A stretch of DNA of 26,751 nucleotides from Ilumatobacteraceae bacterium (lineage in GTDB: Bacteria; Actinomycetota; Acidimicrobiia; Acidimicrobiales; Ilumatobacteraceae), in contig JALRGJ010000006.1 in assembly GCA_023253435.1 (NCBI GenBank), positions 1-26,751 on the forward strand. The letters run 5' to 3'. Below are positions 23,834 through 26,751 of the stretch, piece by piece (position 1 is the stretch's first letter; each line of letters begins with the position of its first letter). A program made the translations under genes and the position numbers. Below the pieces are notes generated by a model. That model was given only the letters and a program-made list of their open reading frames with translations. It did not search any database and was not told where the DNA came from.

Positions 23834-25669
23834 ATGAAGAATTGGGTAGCACGTGTAGTCACGGCCTCTGTTGTGGCTGGATGTTTGGTGATGGGGGCAA
23901 GCAAGAGTTCACACGCCTGGACTCGACCCGATGCCGATGTCATCACTTTTGGAGGAGCAGGAGAGGACTCTGTGAGAGGCATGGTGGTGGATGGTTACGA
24001 CAACGTCTATGTCAGTGGATATTTTGAAGGAACGGTCGACTTTGCACCAGGTGTAGCTACGACCAACATCGCTACCGCTGGAGATAGGGATGGCTACTTA
24101 GCCAAATACTCATCATCAGGAACTTTGGTGTGGGTAAAAACATTTGGTGGAACAGACAATGATTCACTTGATGGAGTTGCACTAGATGCAACAGGAAATA
24201 TCTATGTCACAGGTTCTTTTCAAGGAACAGCAGATATTGATCCCGGTGTGGGGGACGTATCAGTGACATCAGCTGGCTACAGCGACGGATACGTGATGAA
24301 GCTCAACCCTTCCGGCGAATATGTGTGGCATCGAACAATTAGTGCGTGGACAAGTGAAGGATTTGGTGACGTAAAAATCGATTCCTCAGGAAATGTTCTC
24401 GTACTGGGGATGATTCAGACGTCGTCTTCTCTAGAAGATGGTTCTGGCGGCCCCACAACAGTTGCTCCATCTGCTGGTACCAACTCGTGGGACGGCATAG
24501 TTGCACAATTCTCTTCGAGTGGATTGCTTCAGTGGACAGCGATACTTGGCGGTGCGCAAGATGATTGGTTCAGGACACTTGCTATAGACACAAATGACGC
24601 CGTCATTGTTGGTGGAAATTTCACTGGAAGTTTGGATGCGGATCCCACGGGTGGCGTGACTTCAGTGACAGGTACTGGTCAATACAACGGGGTAGTTGTG
24701 AAGTTGTCCTCATTAGGAGGACTTGTATGGGCCAAGGTGTTCGACTCAACTTTTGAGAACTCTGTACATGACATAGAAGTTGGTCCATCTAATGCAATTT
24801 ATGTTGCAGGAAATTTTTGGGACACTACGGATCTTGATCCAGGTGTAGGTGTGATTAGTGCAAATGCAACAGTAACCGGCTCTAGCGACAGCTTCTTAGT
24901 GAAACTGGAGTCCACTGGTAACTATGCGTGGTCTAGAACATTTGGAACGGGTGCAGATAGTGACTCAGTTGACGCCATGATGTCTACGCCAAATGGAGTT
25001 GTTTTAGTTGGTGTTTATCGTGACGTACAAGATTTGGATCCAGGTCCTGCAACTGTGACTGCCGACGCTCCTGGTTGGAGAGATCCGTATGTTTTGAGTC
25101 TGAATCATGACGGTTCCACGCAGTCGGTGAGAACCTATGGCGGATCCAATAATGAAGATCAGTGGGCAGTGGTACCTACATCAGATGGTGGCATGCTCAT
25201 TGGTGGCCAATTTGGTGGCGAACCTGATTTTCTCATTGGGTCAGACACCGCAAGAGTCAGTAGCAATGGAGACCTTGATGCGTTTGTGCTCAAGATTTCA
25301 TCAAACGGAACTTCTGGTACCCCCACAACCACAACTACCTCAACAACGGTTCCAGTTGTTGCGCCATCATCCTCGTCTCATTCGGCTGTGACTACCACCT
25401 CTGTAGTGACAACAAGGATTCAGCCAGTGTTGTCTCGTCTGAAGTCACCCACACTTCTTTCCATCGCCACGTTTGCAGGACTGACTGTTCCTCGTGGGTC
25501 GAAAGTTTCAGCTGCGGTGCGGGCATCGTCGGCAAAGGTATGCGCTATTCAAAATCAGCGGATTCGTGGAAAGAAAAAAGGTTCTTGTTCCGTCTCCATC
25601 ACCGTTACTTCAGTGGTGAAGGGTAAGAAAAAGACGGCTAAAGCATCGGTGAAACTTGTGGTGTCATGA
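23834..25669 (+). CDS. Secreted SBBP-type beta-propeller protein with a Cys/Lys-rich C-terminal module
   Basis: A 611-residue exported protein. The signal peptide MKNWVARVVTASVVAGCLVM ends near SSHA. Residues about 35-490 hold seven to eight SBBP propeller repeats, with recurring W...FGGxxxDS, DxxGNIYVTGxFxGTxDxDP and DGYxxKxSxxG, for example VALDATGNIYVTGSFQGTAD and VGPSNAIYVAGNFWDTTDLD. A Thr-rich linker follows (TTTTTSTTVPVVAPSSSS). The C-terminal module LTVPRGSKVSAA...KVCAIQ...KKKGSCSVSITVTSVVK ends in a Lys-rich tail and resembles that of the delta-60 protein. It lies 44 bp after the phosphonate hydrolase gene, but its own promoter suggests separate control. Function unknown; surface-bound is likely. 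Confidence 0.85.
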   Translation: MKNWVARVVTASVVAGCLVMGASKSSHAWTRPDADVITFGGAGEDSVRGMVVDGYDNVYVSGYFEGTVDFAPGVATTNIATAGDRDGYLAKYSSSGTLVWVKTFGGTDNDSLDGVALDATGNIYVTGSFQGTADIDPGVGDVSVTSAGYSDGYVMKLNPSGEYVWHRTISAWTSEGFGDVKIDSSGNVLVLGMIQTSSSLEDGSGGPTTVAPSAGTNSWDGIVAQFSSSGLLQWTAILGGAQDDWFRTLAIDTNDAVIVGGNFTGSLDADPTGGVTSVTGTGQYNGVVVKLSSLGGLVWAKVFDSTFENSVHDIEVGPSNAIYVAGNFWDTTDLDPGVGVISANATVTGSSDSFLVKLESTGNYAWSRTFGTGADSDSVDAMMSTPNGVVLVGVYRDVQDLDPGPATVTADAPGWRDPYVLSLNHDGSTQSVRTYGGSNNEDQWAVVPTSDGGMLIGGQFGGEPDFLIGSDTARVSSNGDLDAFVLKISSNGTSGTPTTTTTSTTVPVVAPSSSSHSAVTTTSVVTTRIQPVLSRLKSPTLLSIATFAGLTVPRGSKVSAAVRASSAKVCAIQNQRIRGKKKGSCSVSITVTSVVKGKKKTAKASVKLVVS

Positions 25670-25713
25670 TGCCTTCGTTTTTTCTGTCTTCTTGCGCCAA
25701 GTAGTCTGCTGCT

Positions 25714-26340
25714 GTGGGGGAAGACAAGAAAAAACGCTCTGATGGGCTTGAGACAATGGATCGATTGCTCGAATTTGCTGAAGAGGAAATTCGCACTGTC
25801 GGGCCTGTGAAGTTCAACTTGGTAGATGTCTTGGCTAGGGCAGGAGTCTCTCGTAGTTCTGCGTATCACCACTTTGGTGATCGTGAAGGGCTTATTGCCG
25901 CAGTTGAGCTAAAGCACCACATTGAGTCAATGCGCAAAGTGAATGAGTTGCTTCGTACCGTTGTTGAAACTTCAACCGATCCAGGAATCTTGATGCAAAG
26001 TATTGAGTTCCATCTTGGGTTGGAAGGTTCTGAGTCTGGGCACGCTGGGCGAAGACGCCGCATTTATACCCTTGCAGCTGGTCAGGCAAGTTCAGCACTT
26101 GCTGAGCGAATTAGTGACGAACAACGAGCTGTGTCTGATTTTCTTGCAGGAACAATTGAGATAGCGCATCGCAAGGGAATGATTAAGCCTCGCGTTTCTG
26201 CAATGGCTGTGGCCCAAATGATTCTTGCGGCGATGTTTGGTCGTGCACTTGTTGACCTAACGGAACGCCCTGAAGATGACGAGGCATGGCTTGCTGGCAC
26301 AGTGGAATCGTTGCGTCATCTATTAAATGTGCAGCAATAA
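25714..26340 (+). CDS. TetR-family regulator paired with the SBBP surface protein
   Basis: A 208-residue TetR protein. The start is GTG at 25714; an in-frame TAG lies four codons upstream, so it cannot extend far, and no ribosome binding site is clear. An internal ATG at 25756 would drop 14 residues. The helix-turn-helix is AGVSRSSAYHHFGDREGLI. It is a full-length paralogue of the TetR at 19060. It follows the SBBP gene by 44 nt on the same strand and may be co-transcribed with it, so binding at the SBBP promoter would close a feedback loop. Its stop codon is one base from the end of tRNA-Thr on the opposite strand. Confidence 0.87.
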   Translation: MGEDKKKRSDGLETMDRLLEFAEEEIRTVGPVKFNLVDVLARAGVSRSSAYHHFGDREGLIAAVELKHHIESMRKVNELLRTVVETSTDPGILMQSIEFHLGLEGSESGHAGRRRRIYTLAAGQASSALAERISDEQRAVSDFLAGTIEIAHRKGMIKPRVSAMAVAQMILAAMFGRALVDLTERPEDDEAWLAGTVESLRHLLNVQQ

Positions 26341-26341
26341 C

Positions 26342-26417
26342 TGGAGCCCAAGATGAGAATCGAACTCACGACCTACGCATTACGAGTGCGTTGCTCTACC
26401 GACTGAGCTACCTGGGC
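26342..26417 (-). tRNA. tRNA-Thr(CGT)
   Basis: A complete 76-nt cloverleaf on the minus strand. The acceptor stem GCCCAGG pairs with CTTGGGC (one G-U). The D-arm contains AGCTCAGTCGGTAGAGC. The anticodon stem ACGCA/TGCGT encloses the loop CTCGTAA with anticodon CGT, which reads ACG. The T-arm has GTTCGATTC, and the 3' CCA is encoded. It lies between holB and the tetR gene, abutting the latter. Confidence 0.95.
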
Positions 26418-26490
26418 ATGTGTACCAACTTTACCGACAACCTGCGCTAGCGCCTCTGTGGCTCATAAAGAGCGCAGAAATGAAAGCGAT

Positions 26491-26751
26491 TTACTCCGTT
26501 GTATCCGCCAAGACAAACTGCAATGCGGCATCTGCCTGGGGAGACGGCAGTGACCAAATGAGATCACGCAACATGATGGCCTCATTCACATTGACAGACA
26601 GTTTGCGCATGGCCTCGTGAATACGGGAGATGGCGGTGATGTATGCCTCCGGACGCAAGATATGACCATTGCGTGCTAGTTCATCTCGGTACATGCCAGC
26701 GATCTCTGTGAGACCATCGCGTAATTCATCGGTTTTGTACCGACGAATTTC
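26491..26751 (-). CDS. holB: DNA polymerase III subunit delta' (HolB), C-terminal fragment
   Basis: The frame is open to the right edge, so the gene is cut; 86 codons and a TAA are present. The sequence EIRRYKTDELRDGLTEIAGM, then YRDELARNGHILRPEAYITA and IHEAMRKLSVNVNEAIMLRD resembles the C-terminal domain of actinobacterial HolB, the clamp-loader delta' subunit (RR..TDELR.GL..LA..YRD pattern). A threonine tRNA downstream of holB is a common actinobacterial arrangement, as I recall. An internal ATG at 26694 is not the start. Only the last ~90 residues are visible, so the name is likely but not certain. Confidence 0.72.
   Translation of the reverse strand, partial: EIRRYKTDELRDGLTEIAGMYRDELARNGHILRPEAYITAISRIHEAMRKLSVNVNEAIMLRDLIWSLPSPQADAALQFVLADTTE

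Noticed and set aside
1..26751. CRISPR arrays, insertion sequences, integrases
   Set aside because: No spaced direct repeats, transposase or recombinase frames were seen; the repeats found are protein-domain repeats.

Overview
The window looks like chromosome from a moderate-GC actinobacterium, most plausibly a planktonic Acidimicrobiia/Ilumatobacteraceae-type lineage. This is an inference from several signs. There is an RsrA/SigR (mycothiol-type) redox sigma pair, an actinobacterial-length TilS and a ClpC start. TAnnnT boxes lie 7-9 nt before several start codons, as in leaderless actinobacterial genes. Large secreted proteins end in a short Cys/Lys-rich 'KVC...GxC' module.

Layout. Positions 1-9564 are mostly housekeeping: the 5' end of clpC, a divergent polyprenyl diphosphate synthase, a large OmpA-domain surface protein, a coupled minus-strand run (epimerase-like protein, alpha/beta hydrolase, renalase-like FAD oxidoreductase), a phosphatase-like protein whose catalytic Cys is Ala, tilS, a small membrane protein, and the marR - sigR - rsrA run. 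Positions 9584-12743 hold a hydrolase overlapping tail-to-tail with an APC permease, then a DoxX-like protein coupled to a peptidoglycan-binding lipoprotein. Positions 12901-19004 are two giant secreted proteins, tail to tail: a Cys-pair propeller/OmpA protein and a delta-60 repeat protein. Positions 19060-26340 are the most interesting part. A phosphonate-degradation cluster sits between two paralogous TetR-plus-surface-propeller cassettes. The window ends with tRNA-Thr(CGT) and the C-terminus of holB.

The phosphonate cluster (19782-23789) is a divergent set. A formylglycine-type phosphonate monoester hydrolase reads right. A PhnY/TmpA-like Fe(II)/2-oxoglutarate dioxygenase, translationally coupled (ATGA) to a PhnZ/TmpB-like HD-domain diiron oxygenase, reads left and is followed by a metal-dependent amidohydrolase. 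Together they suggest this route: phosphonate ester to free phosphonate, to 1-hydroxyphosphonate, to carboxylate plus phosphate. The two arms share a 22-bp intergenic region with an overlapping symmetric -10 element.

Flanking this cluster are two TetR regulators that resemble each other, each next to a secreted beta-propeller protein with the same C-terminal module. Long palindromes sit on each propeller gene's promoter: a 26-bp perfect palindrome plus a 14-bp copy 31 bp away upstream of the delta-60 gene, and a 22-bp imperfect one over the -10 of the SBBP gene. I read these as regulated surface-protein cassettes of unknown function.
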